A stretch of DNA of 64,000 nucleotides from Sphingobacterium lactis (lineage in GTDB: Bacteria > Bacteroidota > Bacteroidia > Sphingobacteriales > Sphingobacteriaceae), in assembly GCF_011046555.1 (NCBI RefSeq), contig NZ_CP049246.1, positions 3,782,001 through 3,846,000 on the forward strand, given 5' to 3'. The notes beneath the pieces are model-generated. The model saw only the letters and a list, made by a program, of their open reading frames with translations. It had not been told where the DNA came from and did not search any database. Shown piece by piece: positions 17,459 to 28,169 of this stretch. Numbering within the stretch: position 1 is the stretch's first letter; every line of letters starts with the position of its first letter. A program made the translations under genes and the position numbers.

Positions 17459-20400
17459 TTAAAAACCAACATTAATACCCAAGCTGAAAATACGGGTCGG
17501 CAAATACGTTGTCGATACTGATCCATCAAATCCTTCCGTTGGGTTCATACCTGTACGCTTTGAGAACAAGGCTAAGTTTTCTCCCGTGAAGAATACACGT
17601 GCTGAAGAAAGATCGATCTTGTTCACTAGGCTTGTCGGCAATTTATATTGGAAATTCACATTGGTAATACTCAAGTATGAAGCATCGATCAACCATCTTG
17701 TTGAAGCTGCGTTGATATTTGCATTGTTCGCCTGATCCAAACGTGGAATAGTACTGCCAGTGTTGGACGTTGTCCATGCGTTCATGGCATCCACGTGGTA
17801 TGATTTTCCATATGCATTCGTGCTCATCAAACTTGCATACTGGCTATCGTAGATCTGACCACCGATCTGGTAGTTCAATAAGAACGATAGGGAGAAATCC
17901 TTATAGCTGAACGAGTTCATGATGGACCCCATCAAATCAGGAATGGAAGTTCCTGAGTAAACAAATTTTGCGAAGTTTTGGTTGGTAACATACTGTTTGC
18001 CATCAACGGTACGCAAGGCAGAAGCTGGTGCGTTATCCGCTGGCGTGTACAGTGATGAACCGTCCGTTGCATCCACACCTGCATATTCTCTTAACCAGAA
18101 TGAGTAATAATCCCTACCTACTTCTCTTCTTTTGTTTCCGGAAGTAATTACAGGGTTCTCCACTGGCATTTTCGTGATTTCATTCTTGAAGGTGGTAATG
18201 TTCTTTGTCATGGTCCAGGTGAAGTTTTCGTTACGTACGATATCACCGGATAGGGAAAGTTCAAAACCTGTATTGTACATGGAACCTACGTTCATGAACT
18301 CACTGCTTACCGCAGATGAAAGCGCTCTAGGAACGGATAGCAATAATTGGTCTGAACCGCGTTTGTAGAATTCCATTTCCCCGCGCAATCTGTTATTCAA
18401 GAAAGCGAAGTTCACACCTACGTTGAAGGTATTGGAAGATTCCCACGTTAGGTTCGGGTTCGGAAGTGAGCTCAAGATTGTTCCCGGCAAACCACCATTG
18501 GACCATCCCAAGTTGTAAAGCGCCTGGTATCCGTAGTAAATACGGTTGCCATTCACATCCAAAAGGTTATTGTTACCTACTTGACCATAGGAAGCCTTCA
18601 AGCGCAAGTCATTGATCCAAGACGCATCCGCAAGGAACGCTTCTTTATTGATTGCCCAAGCAGCACCTACAGAGAAGAATTTACCCCATCTCTTTTCGTT
18701 GTCGAAGATGGAAGATCCGTCCATACGGAAGGATGCATCAGCGTAGTATTTTTGATCGTAGTTGTAGGATGCTTTACCGAAATAGGATTCCAAACGGTTC
18801 ACATTCTTGTAACCACCTGAAGAAAGTGGCGTTACGTAGTTATCCAATTCCGTAATTCCGGACGTAATCTGACCTGTCTTTGTTGTGTTACGCGTACTGA
18901 ATTCGTAATCGTAATTTTCATGACCCGCCAAAGCAGTTAGGTTATGCAAGTCGAAAGACTTTCTGTACTGCAATACTTGGTTGAAGGTATATGATTTTGT
19001 GATGTCATTCTGGAAGGAACCAAGTCCATTGTAGGAAACACCATCACCTACTCTATTGTTCCAAGAGTAGTCACGGTTTCTGTTGGTCAAATCCACACTT
19101 ACGGAAGGCGTGAAGGTAAAATCCTTCAAGAACTTAATTTCCACGAATGCACGACCGCCCAAAACAGCACGTTTGTTATAGTTGGTATTCAAGATGGTCT
19201 CGTAAATCACGTGTCTACCCGGACTTGCACCGCTTGGTCTGTTCACTGCACCCGGGTGCATACCATAGTCGTAGTAGTGCTCACCTGTAACCTCATTGAT
19301 TACCGGCGCACCTGTTGTTGCATCAAATGCATGTACAGGATATATAGATCCCAATCCACGTATAAAGGAGAATGGGTTTACGTAAGAAGCCGCATTACCT
19401 GTCGCCGCATCGGAAGCCATAGAGCCTTCTGACATCGTTCCCGATATATTCACGCCAGCTTTTAACCAATCTTTGATCTGTGAATTTACGTTCATACGGC
19501 CATTGAAACGCTGTAGATCCGAATTCAAGATATAACCTTCATCATTCAGGTAACCCAAAGAAACATAATAATCAGTCTTATCGTTACTTCCGCTTAGGTT
19601 CACATTCGCGTTCGTACGCTTACCTACGCGTTGGATGGCGTCGAACCAGTCGAAGTCATTGTATTTCAAGCTTGCATTTGGATTCATGACACCATTAAGA
19701 TCTACAACCTCATTGTCTGCGACATTGAATGGATTGTAAGCTAACAGGCGTTTGATATTGTCTACAGCATAGCGGTTTGCATCTTCTTCGGTTGCAGGTG
19801 TTCCAGATGTAGGGAACATACGGGAGTGCTTGATGGCCTGGAAAACCGTTGGGTAATAATCGTTGATACCTACGGTTTCATATTCCTCGATTCCGCGTTG
19901 GGTAATACCCTGTGTCAGGCCAACATTGAATCGCGTTGCACCGCGACCTTTCTTGGTCGTGATCATGATCACACCGTTACCTGCACGTGAACCATAAAGC
20001 GCTGCTGAGGTTGCATCTTTCAAGATGGAAATGCTCTCGATGTCATCACTGTTGATATCACCGATATTTCCATCGAAAACTGCACCATCCACTACATATA
20101 ATGGAGAACTTGATGCACTCATGGAACCGATACCACGTAAGCGGATGGATGCACCAGATCCTGGCTGTCCGTTTCCTGAAGAAACCGAAATACCTGGAGC
20201 CATACCTGCCAAAGCATTGGATACGTTCGTTACGGTACGTTTCTCTAGGTCTTCAGCGCCCATTGTAGCCATGGAACCTGTCACTTCTGATTTCTTTGCT
20301 GTACCATAGGCAACAACGACAACTTCATCCAATGCTTCCCCAGCTTGGCTGAGTTCAATATTGATGGTATTGCTGTTACCAAGGGTTACGGTTTGGGATG

Positions 20401-20638
20401 TAAATCCGATGTACGAAAAGGAAAGCGTGCTACCAGCGGCAACATTGCTCAATGTGTACTTTCCGGACCCATCTGTTTGAGCGGCATTTGTTGTTCCCAC
20501 GACACGAACGGAAACCCCCGATAAGGGCTGTCCATCTGCTGAGGAAGTCACAGTTCCACTCACATTTTGCGTCTGCGCAATCGATTGCCCAATTAGGCAA
20601 ACAAAAGCCACAATAAAACAGAGTAATTTGTGTTTCAT
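17459..20638 (-). CDS. SusC/RagA family TonB-dependent outer-membrane transporter
   Basis: A 1059-residue protein of the standard SusC length. The signal peptide ends near residue 21 (SIAQTQN). Then come a CarboxypepD_reg-like domain about 25-100 (GQPLSGVSVRV), a TonB-box region, a plug domain with the SusC signatures PLYVVDGAVF and ILKDATSAALYGSRAGNGVIMITTK, and a barrel ending in Phe. Unlike the transporter at 2631-6707 it has no STN domain and no sigma/anti-sigma genes nearby, so it should be controlled differently. It transports an unknown ligand together with the following SusD. Confidence 0.95.
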   Translation of the reverse strand: MKHKLLCFIVAFVCLIGQSIAQTQNVSGTVTSSADGQPLSGVSVRVVGTTNAAQTDGSGKYTLSNVAAGSTLSFSYIGFTSQTVTLGNSNTINIELSQAGEALDEVVVVAYGTAKKSEVTGSMATMGAEDLEKRTVTNVSNALAGMAPGISVSSGNGQPGSGASIRLRGIGSMSASSSPLYVVDGAVFDGNIGDINSDDIESISILKDATSAALYGSRAGNGVIMITTKKGRGATRFNVGLTQGITQRGIEEYETVGINDYYPTVFQAIKHSRMFPTSGTPATEEDANRYAVDNIKRLLAYNPFNVADNEVVDLNGVMNPNASLKYNDFDWFDAIQRVGKRTNANVNLSGSNDKTDYYVSLGYLNDEGYILNSDLQRFNGRMNVNSQIKDWLKAGVNISGTMSEGSMASDAATGNAASYVNPFSFIRGLGSIYPVHAFDATTGAPVINEVTGEHYYDYGMHPGAVNRPSGASPGRHVIYETILNTNYNKRAVLGGRAFVEIKFLKDFTFTPSVSVDLTNRNRDYSWNNRVGDGVSYNGLGSFQNDITKSYTFNQVLQYRKSFDLHNLTALAGHENYDYEFSTRNTTKTGQITSGITELDNYVTPLSSGGYKNVNRLESYFGKASYNYDQKYYADASFRMDGSSIFDNEKRWGKFFSVGAAWAINKEAFLADASWINDLRLKASYGQVGNNNLLDVNGNRIYYGYQALYNLGWSNGGLPGTILSSLPNPNLTWESSNTFNVGVNFAFLNNRLRGEMEFYKRGSDQLLLSVPRALSSAVSSEFMNVGSMYNTGFELSLSGDIVRNENFTWTMTKNITTFKNEITKMPVENPVITSGNKRREVGRDYYSFWLREYAGVDATDGSSLYTPADNAPASALRTVDGKQYVTNQNFAKFVYSGTSIPDLMGSIMNSFSYKDFSLSFLLNYQIGGQIYDSQYASLMSTNAYGKSYHVDAMNAWTTSNTGSTIPRLDQANNANINAASTRWLIDASYLSITNVNFQYKLPTSLVNKIDLSSARVFFTGENLALFSKRTGMNPTEGFDGSVSTTYLPTRIFSLGINVGF

Positions 20639-21256
20639 AAAAAATTGATTGTTAATTGTTTTTAATAATTTCCTTTAGATTTACGGCAAAAGTGTAATTC
20701 GACGCGAAACTACTAAAAAAAATGACAAATTTTAACGCATATTTATTAATGTTATAACAACATATGCCATTTAGCCTTTAAATAATTATACAACAAACCA
20801 ATTTTTATTCAATAAAATAAAAAATGATATAAAAAATTGGTTTAGTTTCAATAGAATTAATTGAAGCCTTTTTAATTTTTCCACAAATTCCAAATCAATC
20901 TATTTAGATAATTAAAATTATTCAATGGATTCAAACCCAAATTGATCCGTTTCCACCATATATATCAGTACTTTATTAATGTTTTATGGAAAGGGATATG
21001 AAAATGGCAATACACTGTTCAGGCAAATAATTTTACTCAACTATCGATCATGGGGTTCAATAGGCTGAATAATAATGCGTTCCATAAAAATATGGATAGT
21101 ACAATAATGCTAAAACGTAAAAGCTAAGTTTACTTTTACGAACCTGAACAACAGGATTTAATTGTAATAATTTTGTCGATTTAAGGGAATTGTATCCTTT
21201 AATTGGTAAAAATGAAGGAAATAAGGGTAGAAATAAGACGAAATAGGTTCTTTTGA
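20639..21256. other. AT-rich intergenic region upstream of susC
   Basis: This 618-base gap has no credible ORF. It must hold the minus-strand promoter for susCD, but no full TAnnTTTG match at a fitting distance was found. Two small hairpins are visible: an 8-bp stem CGTAAAAG/CTTTTACG (21116-21123 with 21133-21140) and a 6-bp stem TCCATA/TATGGA (21081-21096). Nothing else could be assigned. Confidence 0.4.
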
Positions 21257-21562
21257 TTACTTCTTTTCAGGAGCTTCCACTTCGGTTATGATATAAACAT
21301 CTTCTTGATCTTTTTTCATCTTATACTTTTCACGTGCAATGCGTTGGATCTCGCTTGGGTTATATTGCACATCCTTGATGGATCTTTCGATGTTTTCGAT
21401 TTCGGTGGTATAATAGGCTTTCTCTGCTTCGAGCTTGGCTTTCTCCGTCTGGTAGTTGTACTGCGTGGTCACATCGTAACGATCGAAGAAGATCATCCAC
21501 ACCAAGAAGGCAACCCCAGCGATGAGATATTGATTACGAATGGTTTTGATAAAGCGTTCCAT
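21257..21562 (-). CDS. Septum formation initiator family protein (FtsB/DivIC-like)
   Basis: A 101-residue bitopic protein with a short N-terminal cytoplasmic part, one transmembrane helix at about 13-28 (LIAGVAFLVWMIFF), a coiled coil about 38-66 (EKAKLEAEKAYYTTEIENIERSI split by family-typical breaks) and the conserved tail motif PSEIQRIAREKYKMKK (about 69-84). FtsB/DivIC proteins sit at the division septum with FtsL/FtsQ partners. The position next to enolase is often seen in bacteria, here separated by the eno terminator. Confidence 0.88.
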   Translation of the reverse strand: MERFIKTIRNQYLIAGVAFLVWMIFFDRYDVTTQYNYQTEKAKLEAEKAYYTTEIENIERSIKDVQYNPSEIQRIAREKYKMKKDQEDVYIITEVEAPEKK

Positions 21563-21676
21563 AGGCTCAGTCGAAGCAATTTTTTAAATTCTGGTTAAAG
21601 ATAACCAATTTAGGATGAACAATACAATAGGGAAATTCGATTAGTTGATTGAGTAATTGCGGCTATGCGGTTCCAT

Positions 21677-21704
21677 AAAAAAAGGGAACCCATAGGTTCC
21701 CTTT
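21677..21704 (-). terminator. Terminator after eno
   Basis: A 10-bp stem AAAGGGAACC/GGTTCCCTTT (21681-21690 with 21695-21704), a 4-base loop, and seven T on the minus strand. Confidence 0.88.
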
Positions 21705-21723
21705 AGAATCAATATTTTATGGA

Positions 21724-23037
<1,314 letters not shown>

Positions 23038-23050
23038 TTAAATGTCTTAC

Positions 23051-23071
23051 TTAGTGTATTAAAGACACTAA
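23051..23071 (-). other. Hairpin in the eno 5' untranslated region
   Basis: A 7-bp stem TTAGTGT/ACACTAA with a 7-base loop lies between the putative eno -7 box and the start codon, so it would be in the transcript leader. There is no T run, so it is not a terminator; it might affect stability. Confidence 0.35.
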
Positions 23072-23094
23072 TATAATAAATATTCTTATCTAAT

Positions 23095-23102
23095 CAAAAA
23101 TA
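23095..23102 (-). promoter_or_regulatory. Putative -7 box for eno (TATTTTTG)
   Basis: The minus strand reads TATTTTTG, matching TAnnTTTG, about 72 bases upstream of the eno ATG. The predicted leader is about 65 bases. Confidence 0.5.
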
Positions 23103-23207
23103 TGAAAAAAACTATGTTATCGAACCCTTGACCATTGAATTTTTATTAAAAGCTGGAATAATCGATTTTATCCGGGTCTGCAGATGCCCTCCCTACCCTA
23201 TTAACAC

Positions 23208-23235
23208 AAAAAAGGCGACCAACATTGGTCGCCTT
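23208..23235 (-). terminator. Terminator after carA
   Basis: The 10-11-bp stem AAGGCGACCA/TGGTCGCCTT (23212-23221 with 23226-23235) is followed on the minus strand by six T and GTG. Confidence 0.88.
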
Positions 23236-23287
23236 CTCTATTCCCAAGTGCTTACGCAGCTTGCTTGGACTAGCTTATTTTTTCCTA

Positions 23288-24388
23288 TTAACCTTTTACC
23301 ATGGCGATGAAGTCATCGAATAGGTAACGGGAGTCGTGCGGGCCAGGTGAAGATTCCGGGTGGTATTGTACCGAAAATGCTTTCTTACCCTTAACGCGGA
23401 TACCTTCAATCGAGTTATCGTTCAGGTTGACATGGGTAATTTCCACTTTATCTGAATTTTCGATATCCTCAGCGACCACACCAAATCCATGGTTCTGGGA
23501 AGTAATCTCGCATTTATTGGCGATTATATTTTTTACCGGATGGTTGATACCGCGGTGTCCGTTGTGCATCTTTTTGGTTCTGATATCGTTTGCTAGGGCC
23601 AAGATCTGGTGGCCTAGACAGATACCGAACATCGGCTTGTCAGCAGCAAGGATTTCCTTTACGGTCTGGATGGCATAGTCCATTGCCGCCGGGTCGCCAG
23701 GACCATTGGAAATGAAGAATCCATCTGGATTCCATTCTTGCATTTCCGCAAATGTTGTTTTTGCTGGGAATACTTTAGCGTAGACCTGTCTGGCATCGAA
23801 ATTACGCAAGATGTTCTTTTTGATTCCCAAATCAAGAACCGCAATGCGCGTAGGCGCACCTTCTTCGCCGTAGTAGTAAGGCTCTGTTGTGGAAACTTTT
23901 GAGGAAAGCTCCAGACCCGCCATGGAAGGAACCTTTGCCAATTCAGCTTTCAAGGATTCAGCATCCAAGTTCTCGGAGGAAATAATGGCATTCATCGCTC
24001 CCTTATCGCGGATATGGCGCACCAACGAACGTGTATCGATATCAGAGATACCAACTAAGTTCTCTTCTTCAAAATAGTTCTGGATGGACTGATCGGCCAT
24101 CTTACGTGAATAATTAATGTTATAGTTCTTACAAACCAAACCTGCAATCTGGATCTTCCGGGATTCCTCATCCTCTTGGTCGATACCATAGTTACCAATA
24201 TGGGCATTGGTCGTCACCATGATCTGCGCATAGTACGATGGATCGGTAAAGATCTCCTGATAACCGGTCGTACCTGTATTGAAACAGATCTCACCTGTTG
24301 TCGTACCGATCTTCCCTGCGGCTTTACCGTGGAAAACAGTGCCATCCTCAAGGACTAAAATTGCTGGCAATTTGCTGTAGTTGGTCAT
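23288..24388 (-). CDS. carA: Carbamoyl-phosphate synthase small (glutaminase) subunit
   Basis: A 366-residue CarA with the N-terminal CPSase small-chain domain (about 8-140, with the TGTTGYQEIFTDPSY block) and a C-terminal class I glutamine amidotransferase domain: the catalytic Cys lies in MFGICLGHQ and the His/Glu in QYHPESSPGP. It supplies ammonia to CarB for arginine and pyrimidine synthesis. carB is not adjacent: carA stands alone between a leader region with an attenuator-like hairpin and its own terminator. The start MTNYSKLPAIL is normal. Confidence 0.96.
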   Translation of the reverse strand: MTNYSKLPAILVLEDGTVFHGKAAGKIGTTTGEICFNTGTTGYQEIFTDPSYYAQIMVTTNAHIGNYGIDQEDEESRKIQIAGLVCKNYNINYSRKMADQSIQNYFEEENLVGISDIDTRSLVRHIRDKGAMNAIISSENLDAESLKAELAKVPSMAGLELSSKVSTTEPYYYGEEGAPTRIAVLDLGIKKNILRNFDARQVYAKVFPAKTTFAEMQEWNPDGFFISNGPGDPAAMDYAIQTVKEILAADKPMFGICLGHQILALANDIRTKKMHNGHRGINHPVKNIIANKCEITSQNHGFGVVAEDIENSDKVEITHVNLNDNSIEGIRVKGKKAFSVQYHPESSPGPHDSRYLFDDFIAMVKG

Positions 24389-24448
24389 TCTTATATCAAG
24401 TTAAAACGTATGCAATGTCGTGCGATCAAAACCTGGACTACCGAACAT

Positions 24449-24468
24449 AAAAAAAGCCCAAACGGGCT
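24449..24468 (-). terminator. Attenuator-like terminator in the carA leader
   Basis: On the minus strand a short GC-rich stem AGCCC/GGGCT (24464-24468 with 24455-24459) with loop GTTT is followed directly by a run of T (24449-24455). It lies between the presumed carA promoter and the carA start, 60 bases before the ATG. The plus side has no T run. It could cause premature termination. Confidence 0.6.
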
Positions 24469-24478
24469 AACTTATCAA

Positions 24479-24541
24479 TTAACATTGACTTGAAGTAGTA
24501 ACTACTTTTTGTGATGCTATTGGGTAAAAGGTCTCTTTCAT
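24479..24541 (-). CDS. Possible 20-residue leader peptide upstream of carA
   Basis: A short frame of 20 codons (start MKETFYPIAS, end TTSSQC) starts about 10 bases after the likely transcription start set by the TACCTTTG box and stops 10 bases before the attenuator-like hairpin. A 6-bp hairpin AAGTAG/CTACTT (24493-24507) lies inside it. The order promoter, short ORF, terminator, biosynthetic gene is that of a translation-coupled attenuator. It has no run of arginine codons, which weakens a simple arginine-sensing model. It is not proven to be translated. Confidence 0.35.
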   Translation of the reverse strand: MKETFYPIASQKVVTTSSQC

Positions 24542-24553
24542 TTTATTGGGAGA

Positions 24554-24561
24554 CAAAGGTA
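24554..24561 (-). promoter_or_regulatory. Putative -7 box for carA (TACCTTTG)
   Basis: The minus strand reads TACCTTTG, a full match to TAnnTTTG, about 166 bases before the carA ATG and 12 bases before the short leader ORF. Confidence 0.55.
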
Positions 24562-24683
24562 CAAATAAAAATAATTCACTTAATAAAGTTTTTTAAATAT
24601 TTACCACAGGGTCGCTCCAAAGAAATCCATCCGATGCATTTTGATCAAGGCAACAACCTGAATCACAATAGAGCATTGGACCT

Positions 24684-24720
24684 AAAAAAGAAAATTCCGA
24701 TAGTGAACTATCGGAATTTT
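24684..24720 (-). terminator. Terminator after rseP
   Basis: A 13-bp perfect stem (24691-24703 with 24708-24720, AAAATTCCGATAG) with loop TGAA, and CTTTTTTAGG following on the minus strand. Confidence 0.88.
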
Positions 24721-24745
24721 CCTTGTGCCTTACTGATAAAGCGGT

Positions 24746-26056
24746 TTATTTCGTAAGCTTGAAAATATCGTTTCCGAAGACAAAGATCATGAGTGCTACG
24801 ATAATAAAGAAGCCTACCATCTGCGCACGCTCCAGGAATTTATCGCTCAATGGTTTCCCTTGGATCATTTCCACCAATAGGAAGATCACATGTCCACCGT
24901 CCAATGCTGGAATAGGCAGGATGTTCATGAACGCAAGGGCCATGGACAGCATACCCACCAGGTTCCAGAAACGGAACCAATCCACTTCCGTACCGAACAT
25001 TTCGGCAATACCGATCGGACCGGACAAAGCTTTATCCGCACGTACCTCGCCTTTAAAGATCTTACCGAATCCCTTGATATTATCGGTGATTACACCGAAG
25101 GCGCGACCAGCACCGATAGGTAGGGATTCCATAAAACCGTATTGCTTCTGCACGAAAGGAATGTTCGCAAAACCGATCATGGAAGAGCTATCCGCGGGCG
25201 CTTTCAGCGCTACTGTATTTCCATTTCGGATAACATCCAATGTAATCTCTTTATTCTTGCTCGCTTCTACCTCAGCTTTAAAATCATCTAATTTCTGTAC
25301 CGCTTTTCCATTGATGGATACAATGCTATCACCAACCGCTAAGCCCATCTTCTCTGCACGTGAATTCTTTTCAATCAGCGTGACAGGAAGCATCTTGAAC
25401 ATCGGTTGCACCAATTCGTTTCTTTTGTGGTCGGATACATCGTTCAGGATGTCCTTCGGCAATCGGATATCCAAGGTTTGTCCTGCACGTTCCACGGTAA
25501 GCACTGCATCGCCCATCAACACCTCAGAGGTCATCAGATCCTGGTAGAACAGATTTGCTTTCTTTCCGTTCACGGCAAGGATCTTATCGCCTTCCTGAAT
25601 ACCAACCTTTGTGCCGATGATACCCGGCTTCACGCCATACAGTTGGGTATTGTCCACATCTGAGCTTCCGTATTTGAAAGTCAGCATCCAGAACACCAGG
25701 ATACCCACGATCACATTGACGATAATACCACCCAACATCACGATTAAGCGCTGCCAAGCTGGTTTAGAACGGAATTCCCAAGGCTGTGGCTCGCCTTTCA
25801 TCTGTTCGGTATCCATCGACTCATCGATCATACCGGCGATCTTCACATAACCACCCAAAGGCAACCATCCGATACCGTATTCACATCCTTTGTAGTTGAA
25901 CTTGAAAAGCTTAACGCCCCAAGCATCAAAGAAAAGGTAAAATTTTTCAACTTTGATTCCGAACGCGCGGGCCGCAAGGAAGTGACCCAGTTCGTGCAAG
26001 ATGATTAATAAAGACAAGCCCAAAAGTACCTGTCCAACCATAATGACTATTCCCAT
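24746..26056 (-). CDS. rseP: RIP metalloprotease RseP (site-2 protease)
   Basis: A 436-residue intramembrane zinc protease. The HELGH motif (His21, Glu22, His25) is in the first transmembrane helix, PDZ domains lie about 130-200 and 205-290, and the C-terminal membrane part holds the NILPIPALDGGHV metal-ligand motif (LDG). Site-2 proteases cleave anti-sigma factors within the membrane and may also process signal-peptide remnants. Members of the FecR/sigma systems in this genome are possible clients, which is inference. It is the last gene of a unit with dxr and a membrane protein gene upstream and ends at a strong terminator. Confidence 0.95.
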   Translation of the reverse strand: MGIVIMVGQVLLGLSLLIILHELGHFLAARAFGIKVEKFYLFFDAWGVKLFKFNYKGCEYGIGWLPLGGYVKIAGMIDESMDTEQMKGEPQPWEFRSKPAWQRLIVMLGGIIVNVIVGILVFWMLTFKYGSSDVDNTQLYGVKPGIIGTKVGIQEGDKILAVNGKKANLFYQDLMTSEVLMGDAVLTVERAGQTLDIRLPKDILNDVSDHKRNELVQPMFKMLPVTLIEKNSRAEKMGLAVGDSIVSINGKAVQKLDDFKAEVEASKNKEITLDVIRNGNTVALKAPADSSSMIGFANIPFVQKQYGFMESLPIGAGRAFGVITDNIKGFGKIFKGEVRADKALSGPIGIAEMFGTEVDWFRFWNLVGMLSMALAFMNILPIPALDGGHVIFLLVEMIQGKPLSDKFLERAQMVGFFIIVALMIFVFGNDIFKLTK

Positions 26057-26083
26057 CTATTTCTCTTTTATATTATTTGCTAA

Positions 26084-27250
26084 TTATTTAACTATTCTGT
26101 CTATTAAACTCCGTGCCACTCTTCTACTTTCTTGGTCATAATGAAGATAATCCGGTAGGGAGAGGTTATTTTTAAATTCCAACTGACACAATGTCTCTTC
26201 GATAACGTCGCTCATCGCCAAAAAACCAACCTGATCATTCAGGAAGGCTTCCACCACCACTTCGTTTGCGGCATTTAACACACAGGGGCTGTTTCCACCA
26301 GCTTCCAGGGCTTGATAAGCCAACTTCAGGTTGCGGAACACCTCCATATCGGGTTTTTCAAAGGTCAGGGTTGGGTACTCCATGAAATCCAATCGCTTGA
26401 AATCATTCACAAAACGTCCGGGATAGCTTAAGGCATACTGAATCGGGAGTTTCATATCTGGAACGCCCATTTGCGCCTTGACGGACCCATCCTGGAACTG
26501 CACCATGGAATGCACCACGGATTGGGGATGGATGACCACGTCCACCTGCTTGGCATCCAGATCGAACAGCCATTTGGCCTCGATAACCTCCAGTCCCTTA
26601 TTCATCAGGGTTGCGGAATCGATCGTAATTTTGGCGCCCATATTCCAATTGGGATGCTTGAGGGCCTGTGCTTTTCCTACGTTTTCCAGGTCATGACGGC
26701 CTTTTCCACGAAATGGACCACCCGAAGCGGTCAGGATAATCTTTTCAATAGGGTTTTGCTCCTCACCTACCAGGCATTGGAAGATGGCCGAATGCTCGGA
26801 ATCTACAGGCAAGAGGCGCACCTGATGCTTTTCGATCAATTGGGTTATCAATTCACCGGCCACGACCAAGGTCTCTTTATTGGCCAGGGCAATGTCCTTA
26901 CCGGTCTCGATGGCGGCAATGGTCGGGCGTAATCCAACGGATCCCACAACAGCGGTTAGGGCGATATCGATATCATCGCGCCGCATGCTCTCTACCAATG
27001 CATCATCGCCGTAGAGCACTTCGATGGATTTTCCCGAAAGGGCTTCCTTGACCTGACGATAGGCTTGCTCATCGGACAGAATGACGACTGCCGGCTCAAA
27101 CTGCAGTGCCTGCTGGATCAGTAGTTGTGCATTCTTTCCTGCCGAAAGAACCGTAACCTTGAATTTCTCTGGAAATAGGGCAACGACCTCCAGCGCCTGT
27201 GTACCTACGCTGCCGGTCGAACCTAATATCGCTAATCTCTTAATACTCAA
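26084..27250 (-). CDS. dxr: 1-deoxy-D-xylulose-5-phosphate reductoisomerase
   Basis: A 388-residue DXR (IspC) that catalyses the NADPH-dependent conversion of DXP to 2-C-methyl-D-erythritol 4-phosphate in the MEP isoprenoid pathway. Visible features are the NADPH-binding LAILGSTGSVGTQAL (about 6-20), LANKETLVVAGELI, the metal and substrate motif LPVDSEHSAIFQCL, the flexible-loop ASGGPFRG and the C-terminal NAANEVVVEAFL. It is spaced 27 bases before rseP, a common dxr-rseP pairing. Confidence 0.97.
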   Translation of the reverse strand: MSIKRLAILGSTGSVGTQALEVVALFPEKFKVTVLSAGKNAQLLIQQALQFEPAVVILSDEQAYRQVKEALSGKSIEVLYGDDALVESMRRDDIDIALTAVVGSVGLRPTIAAIETGKDIALANKETLVVAGELITQLIEKHQVRLLPVDSEHSAIFQCLVGEEQNPIEKIILTASGGPFRGKGRHDLENVGKAQALKHPNWNMGAKITIDSATLMNKGLEVIEAKWLFDLDAKQVDVVIHPQSVVHSMVQFQDGSVKAQMGVPDMKLPIQYALSYPGRFVNDFKRLDFMEYPTLTFEKPDMEVFRNLKLAYQALEAGGNSPCVLNAANEVVVEAFLNDQVGFLAMSDVIEETLCQLEFKNNLSLPDYLHYDQESRRVARSLIDRIVK

Positions 27251-27262
27251 AATAATGATATG

Positions 27263-28054
27263 TTATAGAATATTGTCCATGACTGATGGATCTGCCCCAC
27301 CCTTGTATGCTTTCATCATATCGATGTAGACAATGGACATCACCACGCCCACCAATGGGATCACAACAAACGAATTGATCAGGCTCAGGATCCTCGATAC
27401 CAAGGAATAGCCCAGATATTCGGTCCCGACCTGTAGGATATGTGCCAATGCGACAATAAAGATAATAGTTAGTAATCTGAATACATTGCCCTTTGTCATC
27501 GCCAAACTGAATCGGTAGGACTTTAGGGTATTGAACCCATTTTCGATAATGAAAAAGGGAAAGAATGACGTACGGATCAGGATGAACAACATAATCACGC
27601 CGGTCAAAAAAGGATGGATTTCCGATTGAACGGTCACCATGTCAAATCCCAGGTACAGTAACGGGAACAACAGGACGTACATCAACAGATACACCACGAA
27701 AGCGATCAGGCTGTACAACAAGAGCCCCAGAACATAGAAGATAAACTGGGAAAGACTTGGCAGATAGCCCAGAAACCCGAGGTGTTTCTTTTCTTCCTTG
27801 GCCAGGTGCACGGCTTTCTTGAGCAGCACCAGCTGCAAGCTGAAATAGATCGTCACAAAGACCAGGAGCAACAGCACCTTAATGAAAAAATTGGTGGAGT
27901 CCAGGTACAGTGCCAGGAAGGAAGACAGGTTAGAGGTAATGAAAAGTAAAAAACACAGACCGGCCAGTGATACATAATTGCGCATCAAAATATCTATTGC
28001 TCTTAAAACAACGTCGTTAGCCTTGAATGTAATGTCCTTTAGAAAATCTAGCAT
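27263..28054 (-). CDS. Multi-pass membrane protein of unknown function
   Basis: A 263-residue hydrophobic protein with about six predicted transmembrane helices (roughly 27-48, 58-80, 105-135, 145-165, 190-215, 225-245). No catalytic motif or known family was recognised; the general pattern resembles DUF-type or 'glycerophosphoryl diester phosphodiesterase membrane domain' proteins without enzyme domains. It is the first gene of a unit with dxr (12-base gap) and rseP, so it may have an envelope-related role, which is only inferred from context. Confidence 0.65.
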   Translation of the reverse strand: MLDFLKDITFKANDVVLRAIDILMRNYVSLAGLCFLLFITSNLSSFLALYLDSTNFFIKVLLLLVFVTIYFSLQLVLLKKAVHLAKEEKKHLGFLGYLPSLSQFIFYVLGLLLYSLIAFVVYLLMYVLLFPLLYLGFDMVTVQSEIHPFLTGVIMLFILIRTSFFPFFIIENGFNTLKSYRFSLAMTKGNVFRLLTIIFIVALAHILQVGTEYLGYSLVSRILSLINSFVVIPLVGVVMSIVYIDMMKAYKGGADPSVMDNIL

Positions 28055-28125
28055 GTCTAAACAATAATTGCAAAGATGATATTTTTTTTAGGTAGAAGCA
28101 ATTTTTCGAACGCCCTATTTGCAAC

Positions 28126-28160
28126 AAAAAAGGGCTAAGATTAATTATCGTAGCCCTTTT
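28126..28160 (-). terminator. Terminator after the DPP-IV-like peptidase gene
   Basis: The stem AAAAGGGCTA/TAGCCCTTTT (28128-28137 with 28151-28160) is followed on the minus strand by TTTTTTG. The larger loop can extend the pairing with GAT/ATC. Confidence 0.8.
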
Positions 28161-28169
28161 CTGCACTTT

